From positions 827,902 through 891,901 of the forward strand of contig NZ_KB889965.1 in the NCBI RefSeq assembly GCF_000372865.1: a DNA stretch of 64,000 nt. The letters run 5' to 3'. The DNA is from Methylosarcina fibrata AML-C10 (GTDB taxonomy: Bacteria > Pseudomonadota > Gammaproteobacteria > Methylococcales > Methylomonadaceae). This document shows, one piece after another, positions 54,999 through 64,000 of the stretch. The first letter of the stretch is position 1, and the number at the start of each line of letters is the position of its first letter. A model generated the notes under the pieces. That model had not been told where the DNA came from, made no database searches, and saw only the letters and a list, made by a program, of their open reading frames with translations. Both the position numbers and the translations under genes were made by a program.

Positions 54999-57191
54999 AT
55001 GCTATTCGGACGAAATGTTAAAAATCCGGTCAAAATGGCCGACAAAGGCGTGGTGAAATGGACCTATTCGACCTGCGGCTACTGCTCGACCGGTTGCTCG
55101 ATCGAAATCGGCAGCAATGCCGCCGGCAAGCCGGTGAGTACTCGCGGCGTCGGAGGCGCGGACGTCAATCGCGGCAAGCTGTGCCTGAAAGGGATTTTCG
55201 AATATCAGGTGTTCGAGGCACCGGGACGGGGCGAAAAGCCGATGATGCGCAACGGCATCCACGAACCCTATCGGTCGGTTAATTGGGACCAGGCCCTGGA
55301 TAAAATGGCGTCCGAGATCAAAAGGATTCAACGCAGTTACGGCCGCGATTCGTTTGCGATCGTTTCCACCGGCCAACTGTTGACCGAGGAATTCTACACG
55401 CTGGGCAAACTGGCCCGCGGCGTTATCGGCAGCAACAATTACGACGGCAATACGACCTTGTGCATGGCCTCGGCAGTATCTGGCTATAAACGTTCGTTCG
55501 GTTCGGACGGTCCGCCGGGATGCTACGAGGACTTTGAGCATACCGACTGTCTGATCGCCTGGGGTTCCAATCTGCCCGAGCAGCATCCGATCATTTACTG
55601 GCGACTGAAGGAAGCACTGGAAAAGCGCAAGTTTCCTCTGATCGTGGTCGATCCGAGAGTCACCATGCTGGCGCAGTTTGCCGACATTCACCTCGCGATC
55701 ACGCCGGGCACCGACGTCGTGTTGCAGAATGCTTTAATTCACGTGATTCTCGCCGAAGGCTTGGAGGACCGGGATTATATCGACGAGAATACGACCGGCT
55801 TCGAGGAACTGGCCGCGGAAGTCCAAAACTACGATCCGGAAACGGCGTCCAAACTTTGCGGCATTGACGCCGAGACCATCCGCACGGTCGCTCGATATTA
55901 CGCCAAAGCCGATCGGGCGATGAGCATCTGGACGATGGGCATCAACCAAAGCACGCACGGCTCGGACGGCGTCGTCGGCATCAACAACCTGAATCTGGTG
56001 ACCGGCAACATCGGCAAGCCGGGCGGCACCAGCCTGTCGATCACCGGCCAATGCAATGCGATGGGCACCCGGGAATGGTCTTCCTGCTCGGGCCTTCCAG
56101 GCTATCGGGTGCTTGAAAAGCCTGAAGAGCGTGAGGAAATTGCAAAATTCTGGGGCGTCGATCCGGAGTTTTTCCCGAAGCAGCGCGGCCTCACCGAAAC
56201 CGACATTTTTCCTGCGATTGAAGCCGGTGACATCAAGGGTTTGTGGCTGGTCGCGACCAATCCGATGACCTCGATGCCGAATACCGACCGCATTCGGAAG
56301 ACCCTCGAAAAGCTGGAGTGCCTGGTAGTGCAGGACTGTTACGCCGACGCGGAATCCAACCAGTACGCCCACATCTTTTTGCCCGCGGCGACCTGGGCGG
56401 AAAAGGAAGGCGTGTTCACCAACACCGAACGCCGGGTCAATATTACGCGCCAAGTCAAGGCGCCATACGCCGACTCGAAATCCGATCTTGAAATATTCAA
56501 TCTGCTGGCCAAACGCTTCGAGCAAGGACAAAAAATTGAATTTCCGGAGCGCCCCAGTGAAGTGTTCGAGGAGATGAAACAACTTTCCAAAGGCCGCCTG
56601 TGCGACATTTCCGGCATGAGCCACGATCTGATCGAACAAAAAAGAGGCATTCAGTGGCCTTATACCGAGGATCAAGCCAAGCGGGGTGAAAAAGGCGCCC
56701 AGAGGCTGTACACAGAGCCCCGTTCCTTTCGTTACAAGGACGGCCGGGCCAAATTGATTCCGCTGCCGTTCATCAACGACAACGAAGTGCCGGACGAGGA
56801 GTATCCGTTCTGGCTGAATTCGGGTCGCCTCGTGGAACACTGGCATACCCGGACCAAGACCGGGAAGATCGGCAACAACAACAAATTCAGCCCGATCCCG
56901 TTCATGGAAATGAATCCCGAAGCGGCCGAGGAGCTGGGCATACGACATCAAACCTATGCGCGCGCGGTCTCGCGCCGGGGCGATGCGGTGGTGATGGTGA
57001 TGCTGACCCAGCGCGTGCCAAAAAACATGGTGTTTATTCCGTTTCATTTTTTTGATTGCGTCAACCGGCTCACCCTGGGCTTGCTCGATCCTCATTCACG
57101 GCAGCCCGCGTTCAAGCAGCAGGCGGTCAGGATTGAAACGGTCGATCAAGACGTCGCGGCCCGAATGAACAAGGCGTCGCGCAATTATTAA
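54999..57191 (+). CDS. Assimilatory nitrate reductase catalytic subunit (molybdopterin)
   Basis: A 730-residue bis-MGD enzyme that reduces nitrate to nitrite. The N-terminal 4Fe-4S ligands are Cys26, Cys29, Cys33 and Cys62 (CGYCSTGC and KLCLKG). The Mo-site Cys is expected in NTTLCMASAVSGYK near 150. GQCNAMGTREWSS and QDCYADAESNQYAHIFLPAATWAEKEG are typical of NasA/NarB/NapA. There is no twin-Arg signal, so it is cytoplasmic, and no C-terminal [2Fe-2S] extension as in Klebsiella NasA. It therefore needs another donor, most likely the next gene 14 bases downstream. ATG 54999 has only a weak ribosome site; ATG 55035 is an alternative. Confidence 0.92.
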   Translation: MLFGRNVKNPVKMADKGVVKWTYSTCGYCSTGCSIEIGSNAAGKPVSTRGVGGADVNRGKLCLKGIFEYQVFEAPGRGEKPMMRNGIHEPYRSVNWDQALDKMASEIKRIQRSYGRDSFAIVSTGQLLTEEFYTLGKLARGVIGSNNYDGNTTLCMASAVSGYKRSFGSDGPPGCYEDFEHTDCLIAWGSNLPEQHPIIYWRLKEALEKRKFPLIVVDPRVTMLAQFADIHLAITPGTDVVLQNALIHVILAEGLEDRDYIDENTTGFEELAAEVQNYDPETASKLCGIDAETIRTVARYYAKADRAMSIWTMGINQSTHGSDGVVGINNLNLVTGNIGKPGGTSLSITGQCNAMGTREWSSCSGLPGYRVLEKPEEREEIAKFWGVDPEFFPKQRGLTETDIFPAIEAGDIKGLWLVATNPMTSMPNTDRIRKTLEKLECLVVQDCYADAESNQYAHIFLPAATWAEKEGVFTNTERRVNITRQVKAPYADSKSDLEIFNLLAKRFEQGQKIEFPERPSEVFEEMKQLSKGRLCDISGMSHDLIEQKRGIQWPYTEDQAKRGEKGAQRLYTEPRSFRYKDGRAKLIPLPFINDNEVPDEEYPFWLNSGRLVEHWHTRTKTGKIGNNNKFSPIPFMEMNPEAAEELGIRHQTYARAVSRRGDAVVMVMLTQRVPKNMVFIPFHFFDCVNRLTLGLLDPHSRQPAFKQQAVRIETVDQDVAARMNKASRNY

Positions 57192-57205
57192 TACCGGAGA
57201 ACCTC

Positions 57206-59122
57206 ATGGCTGAAGTGCGGGCTGACGAACCCAAATATGCTTTTTTGAACGACAAGGCGGCGCAAAAACAGAATCGCTATGGCCAGAACATAGAACTGAC
57301 CCATAAAGCCAGCGAACTGAGAAACCGCAGCCTGAATATCAACAACATTCCCGTTATCGGAGAAAATCCCAACCGCTATAAACAACACGGATTCTATTTC
57401 AACGCCGACAACTGCATCGGCTGCCATGCATGTGAATCGGCTTGCAGCGAAAAAAACGATCTGCCTGTGCATCTGGCTTACCGTTCGGTGGGCTTTGTCG
57501 AAGGCGGCTCTTATCCCGCTTACAAGCGCCTGAATATTTCGATGGCGTGCAATCATTGCGACGATCCGGTTTGCTTGAAAGGCTGTCCGACCCGCGCCTA
57601 CACCAAGTTCGCCGAATACGGCGCGGTGCTGCAGGATCCCGACATCTGCTTCGGCTGCGGCTATTGCACCTGGGTTTGCCCTTATAACGCGCCGCAACTG
57701 GACCCGGTCAAGGGCGAGGTGTCCAAATGCAATATGTGCGTGGACCGGCTTGAAGTCAATCTGAAACCGGCCTGCGTTGCCGCCTGCCTGGGCAATGCGC
57801 TAGATTTCGGCGTGATTGAAAACATTCCGCAAAACCGGGTGCAGGCTAAAACCGCAATTCCGGGGTTCCCGTCCACCGAAATTACCCATCCCAATATCCG
57901 TTTTCAGCAAAACCGCCCGATGCCGAAGGAAATCACCCGCACCGACGCGATGCCGCTGAAATACCTGCGCGACGACGAGGAAGAGAAAGGCCTGTTCAGG
58001 ACGGCCGTCGATGACAAGCACCGATGGGAAAAACATTGGAACTTGAAAAAACTGCTGACCAGCCATGAAAGCGCGCATGTTATTTTTACCTTATGCACCC
58101 AGGCGACGGTCGGGGCTTTTATCATGACGGTCGCGGCTTCCTGGCTCGGCTTGCCTTTGCTGGCGGCATTGCAGGAACCGTATCTGAAATGGCCCTTGCT
58201 GATCGCTTTGGTTATGATCGCAACGACTGGGCTGTTCAAATTGAACATGCATCTTGGCAAACCGCATCGTTTTTACCGGGGATTCAATAACCTCAGATGG
58301 TCGCCGGTGAGCCGTGAAATCGCCGGCGTTTCGCTGTTTTACACCGGCTTGCTGGGCCATGTCTTTTTTGCCTTGTTCGATCATGCTTTCGCCCGGTTTC
58401 TGGCGAATGCTTTTGCTTTGATCGGCGTAGCCGGCGGCGCGGTCGGCCTGTTCTATATGTACAAACTGTACCGGATTCCGGCCCGGCCCTTCTGGAACCA
58501 CTGGCAAACCGGATCGGCATTCCTAGGTTCCATGCTCGGTTTGGGAGCGTTGATCATTGCCGCGATGTGCGTCGTAACGCAGCCGCTGGCCGTTGAAAGC
58601 ACCCGAACAGTGCTGCACACGCTGATCCTCATCATGATGACGGGACTGGCGCTGGAAGGCATCGGCCATCTGGCGCATGCCCATGACATGCGGCACAGCA
58701 ATCACGAAGGCGCGGCGTCTTACTATCGCCAGGTGACCCAATACGGGAAATCGTATATTTTCCGAAACGTCCTGCTGGGCGTCAGTCTGATGTTGACTCT
58801 CTTCCTGGCTCTCCACGGCTTTTCGGATTATCTCGGTTTAATCGCAGGTCTGGCGTTATTGCTGTCGATGCTGACCGGCAGCGCTTTCGGCCGTTCGCTG
58901 TTCTTCGTGCTGGTGATTCCCACCACCATGCCCGGCGCGTTCTTCTGGAAAAACAGCGGTTTCATCGAGCACGCCAGGGAAACCGGTCTGGCCGAAATGC
59001 CCCAGCACGGCGTCGCTTACGAGCATCATCACCCGTTCAAATTAGGGGAACTGCTGGAGACGATCAGGGAAAATTCAATTCAGGACATGATCGCGCATGT
59101 GAAAGGGATATTCGGCAAATAA
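57206..59122 (+). CDS. DmsB-DmsC-like fused Fe-S / membrane anchor protein
   Basis: A 638-residue fusion. Residues 60-235 form a DmsB-type electron-transfer module with four 4Fe-4S clusters, with Cys blocks CIGCHACESAC, CNHCDDPVCLKGCP, CFGCGYCTWVCP and CNMCVDRLEVNLKPACVAAC. Residues 285-585 hold about eight helices of the DmsC anchor type, which binds menaquinol or ubiquinol. In DMSO reductase the two parts are separate polypeptides. Directly after the nitrate reductase gene, it very likely passes electrons from quinol to that enzyme on the cytoplasmic side. A strong terminator follows. Confidence 0.88.
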   Translation: MAEVRADEPKYAFLNDKAAQKQNRYGQNIELTHKASELRNRSLNINNIPVIGENPNRYKQHGFYFNADNCIGCHACESACSEKNDLPVHLAYRSVGFVEGGSYPAYKRLNISMACNHCDDPVCLKGCPTRAYTKFAEYGAVLQDPDICFGCGYCTWVCPYNAPQLDPVKGEVSKCNMCVDRLEVNLKPACVAACLGNALDFGVIENIPQNRVQAKTAIPGFPSTEITHPNIRFQQNRPMPKEITRTDAMPLKYLRDDEEEKGLFRTAVDDKHRWEKHWNLKKLLTSHESAHVIFTLCTQATVGAFIMTVAASWLGLPLLAALQEPYLKWPLLIALVMIATTGLFKLNMHLGKPHRFYRGFNNLRWSPVSREIAGVSLFYTGLLGHVFFALFDHAFARFLANAFALIGVAGGAVGLFYMYKLYRIPARPFWNHWQTGSAFLGSMLGLGALIIAAMCVVTQPLAVESTRTVLHTLILIMMTGLALEGIGHLAHAHDMRHSNHEGAASYYRQVTQYGKSYIFRNVLLGVSLMLTLFLALHGFSDYLGLIAGLALLLSMLTGSAFGRSLFFVLVIPTTMPGAFFWKNSGFIEHARETGLAEMPQHGVAYEHHHPFKLGELLETIRENSIQDMIAHVKGIFGK

Positions 59123-59147
59123 ATTATTTGCTCTTCTGATTCGCATC

Positions 59148-59180
59148 GGCCCGAGTGAGTTGTAACTCGGGCCTTTTTAT
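59148..59180 (+). terminator. Terminator of the nitrate assimilation operon
   Basis: Stem GGCCCGAGT (59148-59156) with ACTCGGGCC (59165-59173), 8-base loop, then a T-run: a strong Rho-independent terminator 26 bases after the Fe-S/anchor gene. Confidence 0.85.
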
Positions 59181-59302
59181 TTTTTGATGGAGCGAATTTA
59201 TTAAATGCCGGACGTGCATGGTAGGCGCTTATTCACGTTATAATGTCCGCCAATTCCCATCCGTAAAAGACCGGCAGCCGCCGGTTTTTCTTTAAACCAT
59301 CT

Positions 59303-61048
59303 ATGTATTATCACGGCGTCAAGAAAGTCATCGAAATTCGTCCCATGATCAACAAACGCGCTGAATTCGGCGAGATGCACCCGATGTTGGCGCGCATTTT
59401 ACGGTCGCGAGGCATCCGTTCCCAAGAGGAACTGGAGCGAACCCTGGCGAAATTACCGTCGCCCTGGCTACTTTCGGGCATGGAAGAAATGGTCGCCCAT
59501 CTGATCACGGCGCTGGAACAACGGCAGAAGATTACCGTGATCGCCGATTTCGACGCCGACGGCGCCACCAGTTGCGCCGTGGCGATGAAAGGGCTGCAAA
59601 TGATGGGGGCAGGGGGGGTGTCGTTCGTCGTGCCCAACCGGTTTGAATACGGCTATGGCCTGACGCCTGAAATCGTCGAGCTGGTCAAACAACAGCAGCC
59701 CGACGTGCTGATTACCGTCGACAACGGCATCTCCAGCCTCGACGGCGTCAAAGCCGCGAAAGAAGCCGGGATGACCGTACTGGTGACCGATCATCATTTG
59801 CCGGGCCCGGAACTGCCCGCAGCCGACGCCATCGTCAATCCGAATCTGCCCGAAGACCGCTTTCCGAGCAAGGTCCTGGCCGGGGTCGGGGTGATTTTTT
59901 ATATCCTGATGGCGCTGAGAAGCCGCCTGCGCGACAAGAAATGGTTTGCACAACGTGGATTGCAGGAGCCCAATCTGGCCCAGCTTCTGGATTACGTCGC
60001 CTTGGGCACGGTGGCCGACGTCGTGGAACTGGACGCGGTCAACCGGATTCTGGTGCATCAGGGATTGCTTAGAATCCGCATGGGCCGGGGCCATCCGGGC
60101 ATCAACGCCCTGATCGAAGTCGCGGGGCGCCGGGCGGAAACTCTGCTGGCTGCCGACCTGGGTTTTGCCTTGGGCCCCAGGATCAATGCGGCGGGACGTC
60201 TCGACGACATGTCGCTGGGCATTCAATGCCTTCTAACCGACGATCCGACCCTGGCGAAGGAGCTGGCGCTGCAACTGGACGATCTCAACAGCGGCCGCAA
60301 GGAGATCGAAGGCCAGATGAAACACGAGGCGATGCAGTTATTGAACGAAATGCGGGTGCTCGACGAAAACCATCTGGCGGCCGGCGTGTGCCTGTACGAC
60401 GCCAACTGGCATCAGGGCGTGATCGGGATCCTGGCTTCGCGCATCAAGGACCGCCTGCATCGGCCGGTGATCGCCTTTGCTCCGGCCGGCAAGGATCTGA
60501 TCAAGGGTTCGGCCCGTTCGATTCCAGGCGTGCACATCCGCGACGTACTCAGCGACATCGCCGCGGCCCATCCGAAACTCCTGAGCAAATTCGGCGGCCA
60601 CGCGATGGCGGCCGGGTTGACTCTCTGCATGCACGATTACCCGCCCTTTGCCCTGGCTTTCGACGAAATGGTCAGAAAGCGTCTGCACGAAGTCGATCTG
60701 GAACAGAAAGTCCTATCCGACGGCGAATTGTCCGAACAGGATATGACCGTGGCTTTTGCCGAACTATTACAGCAGTCGGCCACGTGGGGGCAGGGCTTTC
60801 CGGAACCGGTGTTTCACGGCGTTTTCGAGGTGGTGCAATCGACCGTTGTCGGCCAACGTCATCTGAAACTGGTGCTTAGAATACCGGCAGGGAGCCTCTT
60901 GATCGACGCCATTGCCTTTTTCATCGATCACCCGGAACAATGGCTCGGAATAAGATCGTGCCTCGCGGCGTATAAACTGGACATTAACGAGTTCAGAGGC
61001 CAGCGCAGCATTCAGTTTATTGTACAGTATCTCGAAAAAATCGCCTGA
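59303..61048 (+). CDS. recJ: Single-stranded DNA 5'-3' exonuclease RecJ
   Basis: A 581-residue DHH-family nuclease used in recombination and mismatch repair. Visible motifs are DFDADG (82-87, motif I), NGISS near 141, TDHH (162-165, the DHH motif) and the DHHA1 region with SKFGGHAMAAG near 430, then an OB-fold-like C-terminus. Length matches the family (about 570). A TATAAT at 59239-59244 may be its -10 box, with a poor -35. It is convergent with the last gene, only 14 bases apart. Confidence 0.95.
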   Translation: MYYHGVKKVIEIRPMINKRAEFGEMHPMLARILRSRGIRSQEELERTLAKLPSPWLLSGMEEMVAHLITALEQRQKITVIADFDADGATSCAVAMKGLQMMGAGGVSFVVPNRFEYGYGLTPEIVELVKQQQPDVLITVDNGISSLDGVKAAKEAGMTVLVTDHHLPGPELPAADAIVNPNLPEDRFPSKVLAGVGVIFYILMALRSRLRDKKWFAQRGLQEPNLAQLLDYVALGTVADVVELDAVNRILVHQGLLRIRMGRGHPGINALIEVAGRRAETLLAADLGFALGPRINAAGRLDDMSLGIQCLLTDDPTLAKELALQLDDLNSGRKEIEGQMKHEAMQLLNEMRVLDENHLAAGVCLYDANWHQGVIGILASRIKDRLHRPVIAFAPAGKDLIKGSARSIPGVHIRDVLSDIAAAHPKLLSKFGGHAMAAGLTLCMHDYPPFALAFDEMVRKRLHEVDLEQKVLSDGELSEQDMTVAFAELLQQSATWGQGFPEPVFHGVFEVVQSTVVGQRHLKLVLRIPAGSLLIDAIAFFIDHPEQWLGIRSCLAAYKLDINEFRGQRSIQFIVQYLEKIA

Positions 61049-61062
61049 CCGGGCTCGATCGT

Positions 61063-64000
61063 TCATCCTGAATTTTTTTCCGATTTTTTTTGTAAACTGA
61101 CCGGCTGCAAGCGGCGAATGGGGATTTTAGCCATAAACTCTTGCTTGATCAGACGATTAAATTCATCGGCCGGCAGCGGCGGACTGAAATAGTAGCCTTG
61201 AATTTCATCGCATTGTTTTTGCTTGAACAGAGAAAGTTGCTGCTCGTTTTCCACCCCTTCGGCGATCGTTTTCAAATTCAGGCTTTTCGCCAGACTGATG
61301 ATAGCATCGACGATGTTTTCGCTTTCCTTGTTATGCAGCATTTCTTTGGTAAAGGACTGATCGATCTTGAGTTTGTGCAGCGAAAAGCGCTGCAGGTAAT
61401 TCAGAGAGGAATAGCCCGTGCCGAAATCGTCGATCGAGATCTCGATGCCCAGTTCGGTTAGTTGCCGAGTGATTTCTATCGCCATCTCAACGTTCTGCAT
61501 GGCCACGCTTTCGGTCAGTTCCAGTTCCAGAAAGCGCGGAGCCAGTTGATAACGGGCCAGTGTGGTTTTTATTTTTTCGTATAAGGTGTCGGCTCGAAAT
61601 TGAGCCAGGGATAGATTGACTGCAACGGTCAAAGGGAAACCGTCCAGATGCCATTGGCTGGCATGGGCTATCGATTGTTCCAGCACCCAATCGCCAATGC
61701 TCAGGATCAAGCCGCACTCTTCGGCCACCGGTATGAATTCCGAAGGCGAAACCATGCCCCACTCGGGATGCTGCCAGCGCAGCAAGGCTTCGGCGCCGTT
61801 GATCTGACGCGTTTGAGTATCGATTTGAGGTTGAAAATAAAGCGCCAATTCATTCCGTTCCAATGCATGTCTCAGTTGATGCTCGATTTCCATGCGTCTT
61901 TGCATCTGATTTTGCATTGCTTTGGTGAAAAACCGGTATTGATTTCTGCCCTGGATTTTGGCTTGATACAGTGCAGTATCGGCATTCCGCGTCAGTGTTT
62001 CATAACTGTCCCCGTTTTCGGGATAGAGGCTGATGCCGATCGACGGCTTAATATACAATTGATAATGTTCGTATTGAATGGGTTCGGCCATGAGGGCAAT
62101 AATGTGATTGGCGGTTTTGGCGGCGCCCTGCCAGTCACAGTCCATCAGTTGAACGTTGAACTCGTCGCCTCCCACTCGGGCAACGGTATCTTCATCGCGC
62201 ACCGCGCTGATCAATCGTTTACCGACTTCGATCAGCACCTGATCGCCAACGGAATGTCCCAAGGCATCGTTGATGTTCTTGAAATGATCCAGATCGATGA
62301 ACAACAGCGCGAAGGTTTTTTTATGACGCTCGGCAATGACGATTTCATGATCGATCCGTGCCTTGAACAGCAGTCGGTTGGGCAAGCCGGTCAAAACGTC
62401 GTAATGAGCCAGACGTTCGATCTGTTGTTTGGCTGTTTTGTACTGGGTTATATCGGAAAATATTCCGATGAAATTGACGAATCGGCCATCTTCATTCCGG
62501 ACCAAAGTGATTGTCAGCCAGGCCGTATAAAGACTGCCTTCTTTTTTCCGGTCCACCATCTCGCCCTGCCAGAAGCCGGTTTCCGTCAAGGATTTCCACA
62601 TGGAGCGATTGAAATTCTTGTTATGCAGACCCGAAGAAAAAATCCGCGGTTTTTTACCCAGCACTTCCCGTTCCTCGTAGCCGGTAATTCGTGTAAATCC
62701 CTGATTCACGGAAACAATCTTTTTATCACTGTCGATAATGACGATCGCTTCCTGACTTTGGTGAAAGACTCTGGCCGACAATTCCAGCTTTTTTTCTGCG
62801 GATCTCCGGGCTGCGTCCTGCGCGTACATATTTAACGCAAAAGACAGATCCAGGCCGAGTTCGGCCAGTAGATCGAGCACTTCCAGATCGAAAAAATTTT
62901 GCTGATTCGAATAAACGCTCAGCACGGCGTAAGGCTGCCGGTTAAGAGTGATCGGTATCGCGCAGCACGATTCCCAGCCCTGACTTTTTTCGATCATGGA
63001 CAGCCCGGCCGGCGTTTCGGCGTCGTTCCGGAAGTCGTTCACGACGATGATCCGGCTTTCAATAAATGCCCGGCTTGTCGGGCATAAATCCTGAGGCGTA
63101 TCCGCCTGAAGGGGAATCCTTTGTTGATGCAGGCAGTCGAGTCTTTCTCCGGCCGCGGCGACAGCGTACAGAAGATGACCGCCGGCATCCGGCAGGCCTA
63201 TCCACGCCATCTTCACGTGATTGATCTGAGCGGAGATCTTGCAGACCGTTTCGAACAAATCGGCTTCATTGTTGATTTGCACGATGGCTTGGTTTATTTT
63301 GCTGAGAGTGGCGTAAAAATTATTCAGGCGTTTGATCTTTTCTTCATGATTTTTACGCTGCGTGACGTCGAGCGCAATGGCGACCAGAGAATCCGGCGTA
63401 TTACGGTACAATTGCAGCCATACTTCCACCGGATAACAGGATCCGTCCTTGCGCCGGTGAATCGTTTCGAAATGCAGACGGGACTGGTCGCCGCTTAATA
63501 GCGGCCGGATTAAACGCGCATAGGAGTCGGAACAATATTCGGGATAAATCTCCAGTATTGACCTATTAACGAGTTCCTCCAGACGGTATCCCAGGTTGTC
63601 GACGCAGCCCTGATTGACGTGGATGAAATGCAGGGTCCGGCTGTCGATGATATGGATTTCATTAATGGACTGGTCGAGCATTACGCCCATCATCTGATTT
63701 TTTTGCTCGGCTATCCTGGCGTCGGTCATGTCGATCCAGACGCCCATCAGTTCGGTTACTTTCCCCTCCGAATCGGTTAAAACCGATAAATGATCTTCAA
63801 TCCAGCGATAATTGCCGTCGGCATGCAAAAAACGATAGTGTTGTATGACCTTGCCTTTGACAAGTACTTGCCGATTTGCCAGCTTGACCTTGGCCAGATC
63901 GTCCGGATGAATTCTGGAAAGCCATAAGTTGTCCATGGTTTGCCAGTCGTTAAGGCTAAAACCGGTCAGTTCCGTAATTCTGGCCGAGCCGAAATTGAAT
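61063..64000 (-). CDS. PAS-PAS-GAF-PAS-GGDEF-EAL protein (5' end outside window)
   Basis: The frame stays open to the right edge, so the N-terminus is missing; the ATG at 63936 lies within a PAS domain and is not the start. In order: partial PAS/PAC (WLSRIHPDDL), a second PAS (about 100-215 of the visible part), a GAF domain (about 230-390, ICPTSRAFIES type region), a third PAS with ITGYEEREVLGKKPRIFSSG, GGDEF with VGGDEF and upstream RDED as RxxD inhibition site, and EAL with EALLRWQHPEWG and IDDFGTGYSSLNYL. Both catalytic domains look intact. It is the third c-di-GMP protein in the window, with no membrane segment in the visible part. Confidence 0.9.
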   Translation of the reverse strand, partial: FNFGSARITELTGFSLNDWQTMDNLWLSRIHPDDLAKVKLANRQVLVKGKVIQHYRFLHADGNYRWIEDHLSVLTDSEGKVTELMGVWIDMTDARIAEQKNQMMGVMLDQSINEIHIIDSRTLHFIHVNQGCVDNLGYRLEELVNRSILEIYPEYCSDSYARLIRPLLSGDQSRLHFETIHRRKDGSCYPVEVWLQLYRNTPDSLVAIALDVTQRKNHEEKIKRLNNFYATLSKINQAIVQINNEADLFETVCKISAQINHVKMAWIGLPDAGGHLLYAVAAAGERLDCLHQQRIPLQADTPQDLCPTSRAFIESRIIVVNDFRNDAETPAGLSMIEKSQGWESCCAIPITLNRQPYAVLSVYSNQQNFFDLEVLDLLAELGLDLSFALNMYAQDAARRSAEKKLELSARVFHQSQEAIVIIDSDKKIVSVNQGFTRITGYEEREVLGKKPRIFSSGLHNKNFNRSMWKSLTETGFWQGEMVDRKKEGSLYTAWLTITLVRNEDGRFVNFIGIFSDITQYKTAKQQIERLAHYDVLTGLPNRLLFKARIDHEIVIAERHKKTFALLFIDLDHFKNINDALGHSVGDQVLIEVGKRLISAVRDEDTVARVGGDEFNVQLMDCDWQGAAKTANHIIALMAEPIQYEHYQLYIKPSIGISLYPENGDSYETLTRNADTALYQAKIQGRNQYRFFTKAMQNQMQRRMEIEHQLRHALERNELALYFQPQIDTQTRQINGAEALLRWQHPEWGMVSPSEFIPVAEECGLILSIGDWVLEQSIAHASQWHLDGFPLTVAVNLSLAQFRADTLYEKIKTTLARYQLAPRFLELELTESVAMQNVEMAIEITRQLTELGIEISIDDFGTGYSSLNYLQRFSLHKLKIDQSFTKEMLHNKESENIVDAIISLAKSLNLKTIAEGVENEQQLSLFKQKQCDEIQGYYFSPPLPADEFNRLIKQEFMAKIPIRRLQPVSLQKKSEKNSG

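Noticed and set aside
55734-57095. 453-codon open frame antisense to the nitrate reductase gene
   Set aside because: Fully inside a well-supported molybdoenzyme gene; translated product is compositionally odd and unrecognised.

Overview
The window is a 64 kb chromosomal segment of a gammaproteobacterium. Gene content (GltBD, assimilatory nitrate and nitrite reduction with NirBD, a Hyf-like membrane complex next to a SulP transporter, several c-di-GMP enzymes, a MauG-type dihaem protein) resembles Methylococcales methanotrophs such as Methylobacter or Methylomicrobium. That placement is an inference: no methane-oxidation gene or rRNA is present. No phage, insertion sequence or CRISPR array was seen. 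Both outermost genes run off the window.

Layout. 1-3.5 kb: the end of a secreted Fn3/SGNH-hydrolase-like protein, a DUF484-GGDEF diguanylate cyclase and a 1-Cys peroxiredoxin. 3.5-10 kb: gltB and gltD on the minus strand (glutamate synthase). 10.4-15 kb: two metal transporters (UPF0016/GDT1 and ZIP) and a TonB-dependent receptor, then a gene-free 740-base stretch holding a possible small RNA. 15.6-25 kb: a BepA-like M48 protease, a c-type cytochrome protein, a MASE1-PAS-GGDEF-EAL protein, a glycosyltransferase and a VWA/OmpA lipoprotein. 25.4-27.2 kb: gltX followed by tRNA-Ala and two identical tRNA-Glu genes. 27.4-29.5 kb: two small paralogous membrane proteins and a dicarboxylate-type symporter.

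29.8-43.4 kb is the most unusual region. A SulP anion transporter is followed by tightly coupled genes for a complex I/hydrogenase-4-like membrane complex (HyfB, C, E, F, G, I-like). Its large subunit lacks the cysteines that hold the Ni-Fe site, so it is not a hydrogenase. A sigma54-type promoter precedes the SulP gene. Two uncharacterised envelope proteins (DUF2780, DUF2490) and an NtrB/NtrC-type two-component pair follow.

43.5-47 kb carries an ABC exporter and a MauG/cytochrome c peroxidase-like protein. 47.5-59.1 kb is a nitrate assimilation cluster: nitrate/nitrite transporter, PP2C-protein kinase fusion, NirB, NirD, a PhzF-like protein, a molybdopterin nitrate reductase and a fused DmsB/DmsC-like iron-sulfur membrane protein that probably feeds it electrons. 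Two sigma54-type promoters with NtrC-like upstream sites suggest nitrogen control. Nitrite is reduced to ammonium by NirBD, and ammonium can enter glutamate through GltBD at the other end of the window. recJ and a truncated PAS-GAF-GGDEF-EAL gene close the segment.
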